Assembly: GCF_024679095.1 (NCBI RefSeq)
Contig: NC_066513.1
Location: forward strand, 6,143,825 to 6,207,824
From: Eriocheir sinensis
Taxonomy: Eukaryota > Arthropoda > Malacostraca > Decapoda > Varunidae
DNA: 64,000 nt
Direction of reading: 5' to 3'
Part shown: positions 30,677-41,801 of the stretch, one piece after another
Layout: each line of letters starts with the position of its first letter
Numbering within the stretch: the stretch's first letter is position 1
Position numbers and translations under genes: made by a program
The notes under the pieces: model-generated
What the model saw: only the letters and a program-made list of their open reading frames with translations
Databases searched by the model: none
What the model was told of the DNA's origin: nothing

Positions 30677-31078
30677 TTGGATATTGTACAACATTGCCAC
30701 CTTGATATCAAAGTTGAGGATATTGACCATTTATTCTTAAGTGAATTACGATATCAATTTAATAAGGTAGAACAACAAATTATTTGTGAGGAGATTACCA
30801 AACTCTTAAGGCTCAAGGTGATTAAGGTTATGCAGAGGAGGGCGGATCAAATTATTTCTCCCATTTTTGTAAGGGAGAAGAACGGTGAATTTAGGTTGGT
30901 GCTCAATTTAAAAGAATTAAACATCCATATCCCATACATACACTTTAAAAAGGAGAATTTTGAACAAGCCATTAACCTTATCAATGCAGGAGACTATTTG
31001 GCTTCAGTAGATCTGAGACATGCATATTACTCGGTAAAGATTGCAGAGGAACAACAGAGATTCTTTTGTTTTAAATGA
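30677..31078 (+). pseudogene. DIRS reverse transcriptase, N-terminal part
   Basis: The frame shows FVREKNGEFRLVLNLKELN (fingers) and NAGDYLASVDLRHAYYSVKI (motif A, with catalytic Asp) before a stop at 31076-31078 just after RFFCFK. The RT continues after the stop with motif B-like sequence in damaged frames. Confidence 0.8.
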
Positions 31079-31983
31079 CAAGGTAAAGTTTACCAGTTCA
31101 CTTGTCTTCCAAATGTTATTTCAGAGGGTCCAAGACATTTCACAAAACCGATGAAACCTGTTTTTGCAGCTCTTGAGAGAGAAGGGTTACAGTATTACCA
31201 GCTTTATAGATGATACACTTATTTGCAACAGCACCATGCAGAGATGCTTGGCTTGCATTCAAGATACAATCAATTTGTTGAGGAAATTGGGTTTCTGCAT
31301 TAATGAAGACAAGTCAGTCCTGGCCCCAACACAATGCCTTGAGTACTTAGGCAATATCATTGATACCAACAGTATGAGAATTTCCTTGCCGGAACGCAGG
31401 GTAGAGAAGATAACTCAAAGCTGTAAGGAACTCCTGGGCAAGCAGAGTCAAAATCAAGGAAGTGGCTAGAGTCACTGGCCTCCTGGTGGCTGCCACCCCA
31501 GCAGTGGAGTTGGGAAAACTGCACTGCAGCCTACAGGAAGTTGGAAACTGCGAAGATTGCAGCTTTGCAGAAGAAGAAAGGAAACTTTAGCAAGAGGATG
31601 ACTATCACTAATGAGATGAAAGCTGATCTAACTTGGTGGTTAAATAATATTTCAACACAGGACAGGCAAATATTCAGAGCAGGCACAGATATTGACCTGT
31701 ACACGGATGCATCTGGTACAGGCTAGGGCGGTCACCTAAATCAGCAGACCACTTGTGGTTTTTGATCAATAGAGGAGAAACAATTACACATCAATGCTCT
31801 TGAGCTCAAAGCAATCCTCCAAACACTTCAGACTTTCAGACTAGAGCTCTGTGGGAAGCACATCAAAGTTTTCTGCGACAATACTACGGCCATGACATAT
31901 ATAAACGAAATGGGAGGTACAAAGTCACTAATTTATAAAGATATCTCTACTTCAATTTGGGAATGGTGTATAGCTAATAATGC
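31079..31983 (+). pseudogene. DIRS reverse transcriptase C-part and RNase H
   Basis: Frame 31164-31469 contains SFIDDTLIC (motif C, catalytic Asp pair) and LRKLGFCINEDKSVL with CLEYLGNIID (D-E). Frame 31541-31726 leads to RNase H start DLYTDASGTG, ended by a stop at 31724-31726. The RNase H text INALELKAILQTL and FCDNTTAMTYIN follows at about 31790-31905. Frame breaks lie near 31160 and 31460. Confidence 0.75.
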
Positions 31984-32523
31984 ATGAGTCACGTGTCACA
32001 CATACCAGGAAAAGAAAATGTTATGGCGGAAATTGCATCTCGTAGAGTCAACGACAGGCACGAATGGAAGCTGAATGAACTCATTTTCCAAGACCTATGT
32101 CACATTTTTGGCACTCCTTCCATTGATCTGTTTGCATCTAGACTTAACGAACAAAAGGCCTTTTTCTGTTCATGGAAGCCAGACCCAGAGGCAGCTTATT
32201 TCGATGCTTTTTCAATTAAATGGACGATATTTGACCTCTGTTACATTTTTCCTCCATTCTCTTTAATCACTAGGTGCCTGCAAAAGATTCGTGCAGAAAG
32301 GGCCAAAGGGTGGATGGTTGTACCCCTGTGGCCGTCGCAGCCATGGATGGGCATGATACTCAGGATGTTGGTCGATCAACCCCCCATAATTATGAAGAGG
32401 AAGGACGTACTGACGCACCCTTCCTCAGCGGAGATGCACCCAATAATGAAGCACACGCGACTTATGGCATGCCTACTGTCCGGGAGACACTCCGAGAACG
32501 GTGCATATTTGCAGAGGGTGTAG
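31984..32523 (+). pseudogene. DIRS RNase H end and methyltransferase-like region
   Basis: The frame begins with HIPGKENVMAEIASR (end of RNase H) and continues with TPSIDLFASRLNEQKAFFCS, FPPFSLITRCLQKIR and VVPLWPSQPWMG, a conserved region that follows RNase H in DIRS elements and has been related to DAM-type methyltransferases. It overlaps the next frame (32274 onward), which runs into the tyrosine recombinase, as DIRS ORFs usually do. Confidence 0.7.
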
Positions 32524-33450
32524 ACATCATCCTGGCCTCCTGGAAACCCGGGACAGCGAAACAATACAGGCCACACATCAGAAGATGGATGCAATTTTGT
32601 GATAGGTGGGACATCAATCCCCTTGATCCCACTGTATCCAACATCATCAACTTTTTGACGGAAACTTTCCACAGGAGAGTGGGGTATGAATGCCTCAACA
32701 CGGCCAGGGGTGCCCTCTCTTCCCTCGGCATTGTGGTGAATAGCTGTAGAGCGGGGAACCATCCGCTGGTTAACAGATTCATGAGAGGGGTGTTCAATCT
32801 ATGACCAACTAAACCCAGGTACACGGAAACCTGGGATGTTACACCAGTACTACAGGAACGTAGATCTATGTACCCATTATATAACTTGTCCCTCAAAGAA
32901 CTAACCCTGAAGCTTGTGATGTTGATGGCACTTACACAAGCAGCGAGAGTCCAGACTTTACACTTGTTGGTGCTAACAGGCATTAGCACAGGGGATGATT
33001 ACATTTCTGTTCAGTTGGGGGGAAACATTAAACAATGCAGACCTAACTATAACATTCAAAGAGTGAAGTTTCAGGCTTATTCTAAAGATGCCAGATTGTG
33101 TGTATGTAAAACTTTGCTAACCTACCTTAAACAGACAGAGGAACTCAGACAGATCACCAAACACAAGGTGGATAACCTACTCATCAGCTTTCTCAAACCA
33201 CACAAACCTGTCTCAAAAGACCATCGCACGTTGGATCAAGACCATGCTTCACATGTCAGGGGTAGACACCGTCAAATTCACAGCTGGCAGTGTTCGGCCA
33301 GCCGCAGCGTCGAAGGCCAAGGCTATGGCTGTCCCGGTAACGTGTATTATGGCGAAAGCGGGGTGCTCAAGAGAAACCACTTTTGCAAAATATTATGACA
33401 AGCATATTATTGCCGAATCAGACCCATTCCAGGAAGCCGTATTAGAATGA
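32462..33450 (+). pseudogene. DIRS tyrosine recombinase, damaged active site
   Basis: The N-terminal core-binding part (WKPGTAKQYRPHIRRWMQFC) runs to a TGA near 32804. The next frame (32868-33398) holds the catalytic region ALTQAARVQTLHLL with the first active-site Arg. The final frame (33244-33450) holds FTAGSVRPAAASKAKA and TTFAKYYDKHI, with the second Arg and the Tyr nucleophile. The usual His of the H-x-x-R box is Gly here. The enzyme would integrate the circular DNA form. Stops, a frameshift near 33225 and the lost His make it inactive. Confidence 0.8.
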
Positions 33451-33894
33451 GTTGGGTATCGTACTACAACATATGGGTGGACTTTACGGGTTACGTATAG
33501 GGCTCAGGCAACTAATTAAATGTTATGCTGTATTTTGTGAACATTTACATTACCATGTCTGGGTATCAAAGTGTGGTGCGCAGCTAAGGCATATGGTTTA
33601 TTATTATTTATACACTAAGTTTACACAGCAGTAGATCAGCATTTCACAATGGATGAGCAGTTGTTCAGATTAGCTGGGTGCTCATAACATATTCTTGTCA
33701 AATGAATTATACAGGTCAAAGTGAAATTTTGTCATACTTATGTGCACGTGTATGTATATGAACATCAGTAGATCATCGGTGTCCACTAATTTTTTATTGA
33801 TCCAAATTCATAACTAATATCAGATACGACACCCACATGGCTTCAAAGCCTCATGTGGAGGCTCCTCTCAACAAAGGGCGGCTTGATGATGTTA

Positions 33895-34213
33895 AATTGA
33901 ACAAGTAGACGAGACTTACCTTGTGTCAGTTGAAGTATGCTTGTAATTTTACGAAGCAAGCCGCCTCTGCTAGAGGGGAGCCTTCACATGCCCTCCACTC
34001 CATCCCATGCTTGCATGATTAGGACTCATCCACCATCCTATACGGTTATGCTTATCTTACGGTATGTGGGTGGTCGTATATTTCGAAGTCTGGTGGTGGC
34101 GCGGAGAAGTATATCTCATGTGAAGGCTCCCCTCTAGCAGAGGCGGCTTGCTTCGTAAAATTACAAGCATACTTCACCTGACACAAGGTAAGTCTCGTCT
34201 ACTTGTTCAATTT
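33895..34213. repeat. 319-bp foldback derived from DIRS termini
   Basis: The left arm (33895-33990) and right arm (34115-34213) are near-perfect inverted copies around an unrelated centre. The inner ends, with CAAGCCGCCTCTGCTAGAGG, resemble the DIRS inverted terminal repeat next door, and DNA inside the right arm resembles the DIRS left untranslated region. So it looks like a DIRS relative reduced to its ends. Each arm carries ACACAAGGTAAGT, a strong splice-donor match on one strand. Confidence 0.7.
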
Positions 34214-34506
34214 TCCGGGTGTGCGTCACACACGGCCAAGGTCAGTTGCCCGTATACACATCCACAACGTAACGCACTTGCCCTGTATCAACATGGCGTC
34301 GTCTGCTAAAGTAAGGGCTCTCTCGGCTTGTGCTGTCATTACCCAAGTTATGGACTTGTTGCTGCAGTTAAATGGAAAGAAGAAGCTGTTGTGGGTGTTG
34401 CGTGTCTGTGGTTCCTCCGTGCCAGTACTCATTGTCACCACTGCGCGTGAGCGGCCAACCCACCCATCGTGACTCCGACCACATAAACACGTGGATCGAG
34501 TAACAA

Positions 34507-34537
<31 letters not shown>

Positions 34538-35305
34538 CAGACTCATCATGAACCGTGGCAGATGTTTCTCACAAACAAAAATGGCTTTGCCATTTCCTAG
34601 TGTTAGAACTTATTTGGTGAGTGGTTCATACAAACCAAACATACCCAATGGCAAGAAGAGAGCGGTGTTAAAGACGACTGCTCTCTTCTTGCCAAGAGCT
34701 AGGTTTGGTTCATGTGAGCCACTCACCAAATACGTTCTAACACACTCAAGAAATGGTGAAGTCGTTTCTGTTTGTCAGAAACATCTGCAATAGTTCCTAA
34801 TGAGTCTGGTGTGTGTGTGTATGTGTGTGTGTGTGTGTGTGTTTGTTGTTAATCGATCCATGTGTTTATGTGGTTGAGTCAAGATGGGTGGGTTGGCCGC
34901 GCACGCGCAGTGGTGACGATGAGAACTGGCATGGAGGAACCACAGACATGCCACACCCACAACTGTTTCTTCCTTCCATTTAACTGCAGCAAGAAGTCCA
35001 TAACTTGGGTAATGGCAGCACAAGACATGACAGCCTTTACTTTAGCAGACAACGCCATGTTGATACAGGTCAAGTGCTTTGTATACGTTGTGGATGTGGA
35101 TACGGGCAACCGACCTTGGCCGTGTGTGACGCACACCCGGAAAAGTTGAAGTTGCCGGTTCCCCTAGCTAGCGCCAACTCGATGGGAAGGAAAAAGCCCT
35201 GTGTGACACCAGCTTACGGATAACCGTGAACTCGCTCCCGGTTGGGCGTACGGGCGTTGCCCGTAGCCCCAACGGTTGGACGAAAACGGCCATTGTGACA
35301 CCGCC
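34213..35305. mobile_element. Palindromic element inside copy 3, both arms open
   Basis: This relative of 8576-9810 keeps most of both arms, each with an (AC)n/(TG)n tract (34508-34534 and 34808-34841). The plus-strand arm encodes an uninterrupted start MASSAKVRALSACAVITQVM with 39 more codons, to 34472. The minus-strand arm encodes a close relative (34879-35060). The right edge is CCATTGTGACACCGCC then TTAA. The duplicated N-terminal ORF hints at a deleted autonomous ancestor. It could be PIF/Harbinger-like, but that is a guess. Confidence 0.6.
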
Positions 35306-35436
35306 TTAAGGCAGTGAAGCCGCTGATAGGGTGAGCGTCGGCGATGACGTCATCGGACTCCCAGCGAATCAGAAGCGTGTTTTCAGAACTCAGCCAATCG
35401 TAAGGCAGCCGCCTTCAACTGCAGCTCCAAAACGAC

Positions 35437-35439
<3 letters not shown>

Positions 35440-35499
<60 letters not shown>
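35440..35499. repeat. (TC)n microsatellite
   Basis: 60 bp of TC repeats in the right flank of the composite transposon. The equivalent tract in copy 2 (9965-9994) is shorter. Confidence 0.95.
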
Positions 35500-35501
<2 letters not shown>

Positions 35502-35933
35502 CCATAGCCACAATGTTTGGAGGAAAACGTCCAGTGTGATACTACCTTTAAAGGTAGCGTGCGTGACGCCGATGGTAAGTAGACGTGACCCGTACGTGTC
35601 AAAGCAGCGCGAAACTCGGGGTGATAATGCGCGAAAGTCGGGATGGTAAGAATTTAGGACTAACCGCGAAACTCGTGGATCGCGAAACTCGGATAGCGCG
35701 AAACTCGAGAGGGTACTGTATATAATAAGGCCGAACAATAATAACAGACAATAAAAATATTGAATTTCTTGCCTTGTAAACAGACAACCAGTGATAGAAG
35801 CATAGACACTGCTCGTCTTCCTCATCCCTTCCCGTGATGCCACGATTCAGTTGCCAATAACTTTTTCACAGCGACTATACGGCTTCACCCCGCGTACAAC
35901 TTTACCCCATATCACCCTACATTTTTCTTCTTT

Positions 35934-36460
35934 TTTTTTTCCGTACAGTGAGCTTTGTCAAAAAGACAGAAGTGGTAGTTACATGAAACATTTTCCACAT
36001 CCCTTTGGTATTGTCTTGTGCAGTTCGTCTAGGAGAGCAGAATGTCACCCTCTCCCGCAGCCTTGCTGCACATGACTTTCTACTCTTGCTCATCCCTTTT
36101 CTATCCCAATCCCTTATGCAAAAGTTAACCAGTATCTTCATTCTTTCATGCCTTCCACTGGTAAACTCTGGAACAGCCTTCCTCCGTTTGTACTTCCTCA
36201 ATCATCAAGACACCTCTCCACCCAAAACTGACCTCTCTTCTGGCCTCTCATTCTTTTTTCTGACACTGGAGCAGTGCCTAGGGTCTTTTTTTTCTTTTTT
36301 TTTTTATCTGACTCCCTTGTAAAAAAAAAAGTGTGCATATACATTTTTTTTTAACCCATACAGTGAGCTTTGTCTAAAAGACACAAAACATTTTCCACAT
36401 CCCTTTGGTTTTGTCTTGTGCAGTTCGTCTAGGAGAGCAGTATAGCAATACCTTCTCAAA
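35934..36460 (+). pseudogene. LINE C 3' fragment followed by a partial duplication
   Basis: About 36040-36240 is a plus-strand copy of the LINE C C-terminus and 3' region (blocks matching 59490-59720), with frame slips. The leader GTGAGCTTTGTC ... GTGCAGTTCGTCTAGGAGAGCAG occurs twice (35947-36042 and 36363-36440), so a segment was duplicated around two T-rich runs. No active gene. Confidence 0.6.
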
Positions 36461-37316
36461 ACAGTGCTGAGAAAAGAAAGCATGTAATGCTGTCATTATG
36501 CAATAAATGAATAGTAGTTTAAAGACAATGAAAAGTAGAATGAATTTAGGGTTTATGCGTAATAGATGATAACCTGAATAGACTCAGCAATTTAAACACT
36601 TATAAACAGCAGTTCTGTGCATATTCAGTATAATAAACAAAGTATCCACATTAGTGTTTTATGTATAACTTAGTATACTCCATATCTAAACAAGTTCATG
36701 GTAACTTTAAGTGATAATTGGCTGTCCAAAAAACAGCTAACATGAGCTTGCATTACCATTTGTATGAATGAAATTTTACTCTACTTATTTTAGATGAATG
36801 AAACATTTGGATGCATCGTTTGTCAATTGGATTCTGTAAAATACAGAGTGGAGGTATCAGTATAATAATGGATAGAGCAATCAGGTTTGAAAGTTGCTGT
36901 TAATATAAAATATAAAGAATAGCAGTGGAACAAGAGCCCTGTGGAACTCCAGTGTTAGGTTAAGAAAAGAATAAGAATCTACTAGAGCACCAATAGGTTG
37001 GCCAAAGAGGAAACTTTAAATAATACAGAGGAGGAGATGGAGTACATAGGTGGGCACAGTAAAGCCTCGTTTTTGTGGACCTCAACAGCAAAATTTGGCT
37101 TTATTAAACTTTTTTGCCTTTCCGGTATGAGCGGGGATTTACCAAACAAGTTCAGTAATTGTGGGGTTATGTTCAATGGTGGGCTGGCCAAGCATGTACA
37201 CACACATCGGTCATCGTAACAGTGCCCAATGTTGAATTTTTTATTTTTATTTCTCTGTATGGGTGTAGTATTTGTTATGACTGCATGTACAGAAGTATAC
37301 AATTTCATCTAATATA

Positions 37317-39052
37317 CAGTACCCTCTCGAGTTTCGCGCTTGCTTCATTTCGAAGGTATGGCGCTAAACTCGAGGATCGCGAAACTCGAGGTATTGAAAT
37401 CCATGTAAAAGCGCTTATTGGTTCCGACCCGTGGAAAATAATTACTTTTTCCGACTTTACTCCCTTGTTATCACAATTTTTTCGACTTTACTCCCTTGTT
37501 ATCTCAAAATACGTTAACTTGTTAATAGGCAGAAAATAGGAAGTACGAACAGTTCGTTTTAAAGCCCCAGTTGAAGGCGGCTGCCTTACAATTGGATGGC
37601 AGTTCTGAATATATTGTTGTGATCCACGTGGTGTCGTATGCTAAAGTAAAGGCGGTCGCTCGCGGTCACCCGTGGGGCAGTTGGACAAACCTATATTTTT
37701 CTGGTAGTTTTTTATGTGTTATGAAATAATTTGCTAACTCTTTCTGTTAAAAATCATGAAATCACTAATATCATGATTGACTTTTCGGTGCCTATTGAAA
37801 GTAAACCGCTGCCGCCGCCGCAAAATAGCTCGCAGAGAGGTTCAATTAACTTGCTTACTGTTTCCTTATTTCCCTCAGAGCTCACAAAGATCACAAGCAG
37901 ACAGACTAGAACAAAACCAGGCAAATTAATACTTTTAATGCTGTGTATTCCCACAGCGCGCATGCGTGGTGGACAGCAGAATGACTAATTTCATTGGGGA
38001 GATATTTCTCGCAACACCGACCAGTGTAGTGGACCTTCTTCTTCTTTTGACCTGTAACGCTTTGTATTGCTTCTTAGTTCCTCCTTCTCCACACTTTTAT
38101 ACTTCACAACATGCACTGAGGGCCGCTTTCACAGTCATTTTGTTTGTTTTGATCGTTACCAATGACGACGGTCGCCGCTATAATATTTCCACGTGAAACT
38201 GGCCGATCGGGTAGTGGCGGCTGCGGGGTTAGCCTAGCCCCGCACTTAACACACACTCTCAACATCTCTCGCTTCGTCTGCAGCCGCCACTACCCCATCG
38301 TCCAGTTTCACGTGAAATACTAAGCGGCGATCGCCGCCATTGGTAACGATCAAAACAAAGTGACTGTGAAAGCGGCCCTTAGTTACTTAACAGTGCACAC
38401 TTATACACTTCACCCTGAACTTAGGTGTTTTCTGTCCTTTTCTTTCCCTGATTTTGCTTTTCTATGCCCTTTTGCTATTTTTCACTATTACTTTTCACTG
38501 TCGCTGCCATGCATTACAGGTCAAAAGAAGAAAAAGAAGAAAAAGGAAAACAGCACCGGAAGATCTAGTTTTCATAGACTTGAAAAACAATAATTTGGAC
38601 TGTGGTTCCACAGCACGGGGTGTTCTCTTATCTTGTTAATCAAGTAGTAAGCAAAGCAGCTCTGCCAGTCCATTTTACGAGTCTCTTGGTGGGCCATCTA
38701 CTGCTCCTCACTCCTCAGCCACTGCCGCCGTCTGCTTGTTTACATGCAGCCGTTCGGTACCCACGTACCCACGCTCGTACTCATAACCGTTTTCCATTCA
38801 TAAGGACAACCAACAACTCGCTTCCGGTTGGGCATACGGGCAATTGCGGTTGCCCATAGCCCCAATGGTTGGACACCGCCTTTTGAGGCAGCACGCATGA
38901 CGCCGACGGTAGGTAGACGTGACCCGTACGTGTCAAAGCACCGCGAAACTCGGGGCGGTAATGCGCGAAAGTCGTGATGGTAAGAATATAGGACTAAGCT
39001 CTAAACTCGAGGATCGCGAAACTCGGATAGCGCGAAACTCGAGAGGGTACTG
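37317..39052. mobile_element. Tigger-like non-autonomous transposon, copy 4
   Basis: Starts CAGTACCCTCTCGAGTTTCG at 37317 after TA, and ends CGAAACTCGAGAGGGTACTG at 39052 before TA (39053-39054). The interior matches copy 1 (835-2428) in inverse orientation, for example the CCACAGCACGGGGTG block near 38610 against its complement near 1250. It lacks the TTAA palindrome seen in copies 2 and 3. No transposase. Confidence 0.78.
38120..38378. mobile_element. Harbinger-like MITE nested in Tigger-like copy 4
   Basis: GGGCCGCTTTCACAGTCA at 38120 is mirrored by TGACTGTGAAAGCGGCCC ending at 38378. The inverted repeat extends inward through CACGTGAAACTGG and CCGCCACTACCC, so nearly the whole element folds on itself. 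Flanks are TGA and TTA, one base off a shared TWA duplication. Termini and flank type suggest PIF/Harbinger. Confidence 0.65.
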
Positions 39053-39069
39053 TAATGAACAGAAGTAAA

Positions 39070-39392
39070 AGGTAAAGTTGGGGGCATATGCTGTAGCAGC
39101 GCGTGGCCTTGGTGCTCATCTCCGTGACATTGGCCATTGAGCCTGTGGTGGGAGGAGCCCATTACCCCGGGACACAGGGTCAGTGTGACATCCGGGTTAC
39201 CACAGTTTACCAGGTTTCCCCAGGTACCATGTTTCCCCGGGTACCATGTTTCCCCAGGTACCCATTTATCGACCAGCCCGAAAGGGAGGATGAACAGCTG
39301 GGTGAGCTGCACGCAGACTGCCCGGGCCGGAGTTCGAACCTGGGCCCGCGGAGTAGTAGCCAGGCGCGCTGACCACTAGACCACGGAGAATA
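39070..39392 (-). mobile_element. tRNA-derived SINE (family 2)
   Basis: On the minus strand the head near 39392-39320 contains A-box-like TGGTCTAGTGGTCAGCGCGC and B-box-like GGTTCGAACTCC, a tRNA arrangement. Downstream, a three-fold tandem GGGGAAACATGGTACC-type repeat (about 39215-39262) and a conserved body follow. The 3' end near 39070 is A/G-rich rather than clean poly-A. Confidence 0.7.
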
Positions 39393-39877
39393 ATGAACAA
39401 GCTTTGTTGTATAGGGAAATTCTCAGAAATAGTGAACTATCAACTCATATAATGAGCAAAGTTTGTTATATCTCAAAAGTTCCGATCCCTTGGATGGAAC
39501 AGATTTTCAGATATAACGTCTCTCCCTTCACCCCAATTGGCTCATTAAGGCTAGGGTATACTGTATTAGAAGAAGCAAAGAGGTATGCCAGACATGTTGA
39601 AAGAAAATAATTTTGTTGCATGTTCCATGTATGTATGTATGTATATGAGTAAAAATCTGATTATGGTGATTTTTTGCCATTATGCCATTAGTTTTATGAA
39701 ATCTGGCTTAGTATGACATATACAAGTTGAAACTGATATGACTCATCATCATCATCAATAGATCATATCTCATTTTTTGTTTCTTGTTGTGAAGGAATGT
39801 TGTGTTTTGAATTTGTATTACGTATTTGTAGTATTGTATCTCATTACTTATTGCCCCACTTATATTTTGATTTGCAG

Positions 39878-40014
39878 TAATAAGTGTGGCAGGATCAGAC
39901 AAGGTGAAGCAGCTACCTCTAAGAGCACTAGGTGCACGAGACTCACGACAATGGACATGTCACTACTGTGGCCAGCCTTACTCATGTCTCCTAACCTTCA
40001 CCAGACACCTCAAG
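39878..40014 (+). CDS. PRDM-like gene exon: first C2H2 finger, part 1
   Basis: The acceptor is GATTTGCAG (to 39877); the donor is AAG|GTATTT (40015). The first two bases complete the codon left open by the exon at 28055-28823, and the frame reads to phase 0 at the end. The translated end, WTCHYCGQPYSCLLTFTRHL, has C-x2-C-x12-H. The second His of the finger is supplied by the next exon. This split is strong evidence that the exon is real and correctly joined. The short stretch before the finger has no known motif. Confidence 0.82.
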
Positions 40015-40689
40015 GTATTTTGGGTTCTTAGCAAGGCTGCCATCACCACTGTAAAGGTTTGTGGTGTTCTAGGCTAAAAGTGTCTTCATACCCAGTTGGG
40101 GTGAATGAGCTTGTGCTAACATGCACCAAATAGATGAGTGATTCCCAGACAGGCCATCACATTTTCATTTGCATACATGCTTTGACAAGAGATTAAGGAC
40201 AAAGTCTTTTTATTTCATCCTACAAAGGCCATGCCAGGCAGTGCTCCATCCAAACCTCCATCTGACTATTGCACCAGAATGAAATGCATGTGTCACAACT
40301 TTTAATTTGCAACATAGCAGCACTCTTTTCATAGACACCTTCGCGTACCAGCAGTTTTTTACCTATAATTATTTAACTTTTTTTTTTCATTTGATTCATT
40401 CTAAGACATTAATCTTAAGAAGAATTAATCATTTGGAAACGCAACCATGCTCTTTAAATCTATTCACCATGAAATAAGAGTCTCATATCTCTAATACAAA
40501 TTGTCCTAAGAACGCTATGTAGACACATTGTATTGTGCATGGATACCTCTTATATAGTGAACCTTTGGCACCAAACTTAATGTACACAACATAATTACTG
40601 CTTGAGTGCAACATCTAGATGGAGGTGATGAGTGAATCACAGAATAAGAAAAGAAAGTGAGTTAAGTTAGATTCATACACCATGGCAGT

Positions 40690-40792
40690 CACTATAAATA
40701 AAATTAGCTTGCACCACTAACAGGCTGGGGCCATTGAAGAGGCCCCTCAAGACAGCCTATCGGCACTACAGGCAGCACCTAAAAAAAAAAAA
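40690..40792 (+). mobile_element. SINE-like 3' fragment (family 3) with A-tail
   Basis: Shares TTGCACCACTAACAGGCTGG and GGCACTACAGGCAGCACCTA with 25976-26085 and, inverted, 44833-44940. It ends in A12. It lies in the intron between the two finger exons. Confidence 0.55.
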
Positions 40793-40961
40793 TGTTTGCC
40801 TGCCGTAGAACTGATCACCACGTGATTCTTCACTGTTATCACTGTCTTATTTCATACTGGAATATTAAGTCTGCCTGCCAACAAGCTGCAATCCTCAGCA
40901 GTAAACACACAGTCATTAAATTATTTGCTACCCTCATAAATTGTGGATATTTTAATTGTAG

Positions 40962-41112
40962 GCACACCTCTTGTGGCTGGTGGGGAGATGCCATGTGTGT
41001 CAGAAGTGTGGCACATCCTTGTCTAGCATTGAGCAGTTGCAGCGGCACCAGGAAGCGGCCCATCCTGGCACTAACTCTCTACAGGGCTTTCCAGACACTG
41101 TTGAAGATGAGG
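40962..41112 (+). CDS. PRDM-like gene exon: finger 1 end and finger 2
   Basis: The acceptor is TTTTAATTGTAG (to 40961); the donor is G|GTAAGT (41113), a consensus match. Phase 0 at the start fits the preceding exon, and the first codons, Ala-His, complete finger 1 as C-x2-C-x12-H-x3-H. A second finger follows: CQKCGTSLSSIEQLQRHQEA then AH, i.e. C-x2-C-x12-H-x4-H. The exon ends FPDTVEDE with phase 1. Two consecutive fingers downstream of a PR domain are the defining layout of PRDM proteins. Confidence 0.85.
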
Positions 41113-41131
41113 GTAAGTAGTAAACTGACGT

Positions 41132-41240
41132 ACAGTGGAACCTTGGTTCTCAAACTTAAGTCATTCTTAAAAGTTGTTTGAAAACTGATTTGTTGAAAAA
41201 ATTCAACAACATTTAATATCCTTTGAGAATTGATGTGAAA
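41132..41240. mobile_element. Possible Tigger-like terminus
   Basis: TACAGTGGAACCTTGGTTCT followed by CAAACTTAAG and repeated TTGTTTGAAAAC-like words resembles the left end of another TA-flanked Tigger-type MITE. No matching right end was found before the piggyBac-like element at 41249. Confidence 0.35.
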
Positions 41241-41801
41241 TGGATTAACCCTAGATTACTATCGTTGTCAGACTAACGTGGTTACTATCGATCTCGGGAA
41301 TTCTGGACAAACTTTGCGGGCTTAAATACACATATAGGAATGGTACAAAGTTTAATTACACAATTTTTACTTAAACTAGCATACATTCTTAATTCTATGA
41401 CCTATAAACTTAACATACTACCCAAAAATAACATTACAAAAAAATTAATAAAAAAATGTGTAAAACTTAAAAAAACGCTACATTCCCCTAATCCCTAATG
41501 AAGGCACCACTGCCAGGCAGTGTTGGCTGATTGTGTTGAGTTGTGCCACACGTGGAGTTCACACGTCCCCCGAAATGTTCCAGCTTCGGAAGCCCTTATG
41601 CCACTCCAGTTGCTGTAGGACAGGCTGGAAAAAATAGGCCGGAATTCCGGACAGTTGGGAATAGTTCAGGAATTAAGCACGGGAAAAACACAAACGTACC
41701 TCACGCATCAAGGACAAAATGCTAACCGAGATGTCATGGCCGTACAGCAACGTACGTAGGTCTAACAGATTTCCTTTTGCGACGCAAATTAACTCCCCAT
41801 G

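Larger units (their letters stand above)
29117..33897 (+). mobile_element. DIRS1-like tyrosine-recombinase retrotransposon, degraded
   Basis: Inverted terminal repeats of about 45 bp (29117-29163 and 33850-33897, core CATCAAGCCGCCCTCTGTTG) enclose Gag-like, RT, RNase H, methyltransferase-like and tyrosine recombinase segments in DIRS order. No LTRs and no target duplication are present, as expected for DIRS. Several stops and frameshifts interrupt every gene. DIRS1-like elements are known to be widespread in decapods. It lies in the same orientation as the host gene. Confidence 0.85.
34213..35718. mobile_element. Composite Tigger-like transposon, copy 3 (left end missing)
   Basis: The right end CGAAACTCGAGAGGGTACTG stops at 35718 followed by TA. 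The sequence matches copy 2 from within its palindromic insert through the Tigger-like right flank, including the TTAA junction (35306-35309) and the (CT)n tract. The left Tigger-like end and the outer part of the left palindrome arm are absent; the copy starts abruptly against the foldback at 34213. Confidence 0.75.
28824..39877 (+). other. 11-kb intron of the PRDM-like gene
   Basis: The intron starts GTAGGT and ends TTTTGATTTGCAG. Its content is almost wholly mobile DNA: a DIRS element, a DIRS-derived foldback, two Tigger-like composites, LINE C debris and a SINE. Stretches such as 28830-29115, 36465-37310 and 39400-39870 show nothing recognisable beyond AT-rich sequence. Confidence 0.65.

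Noticed and set aside
39300..39392. tRNA-like sequence on the minus strand that might be a tRNA gene
   Set aside because: A and B boxes are present, but the stems do not pair as a full tRNA by eye and the sequence continues into a SINE body.
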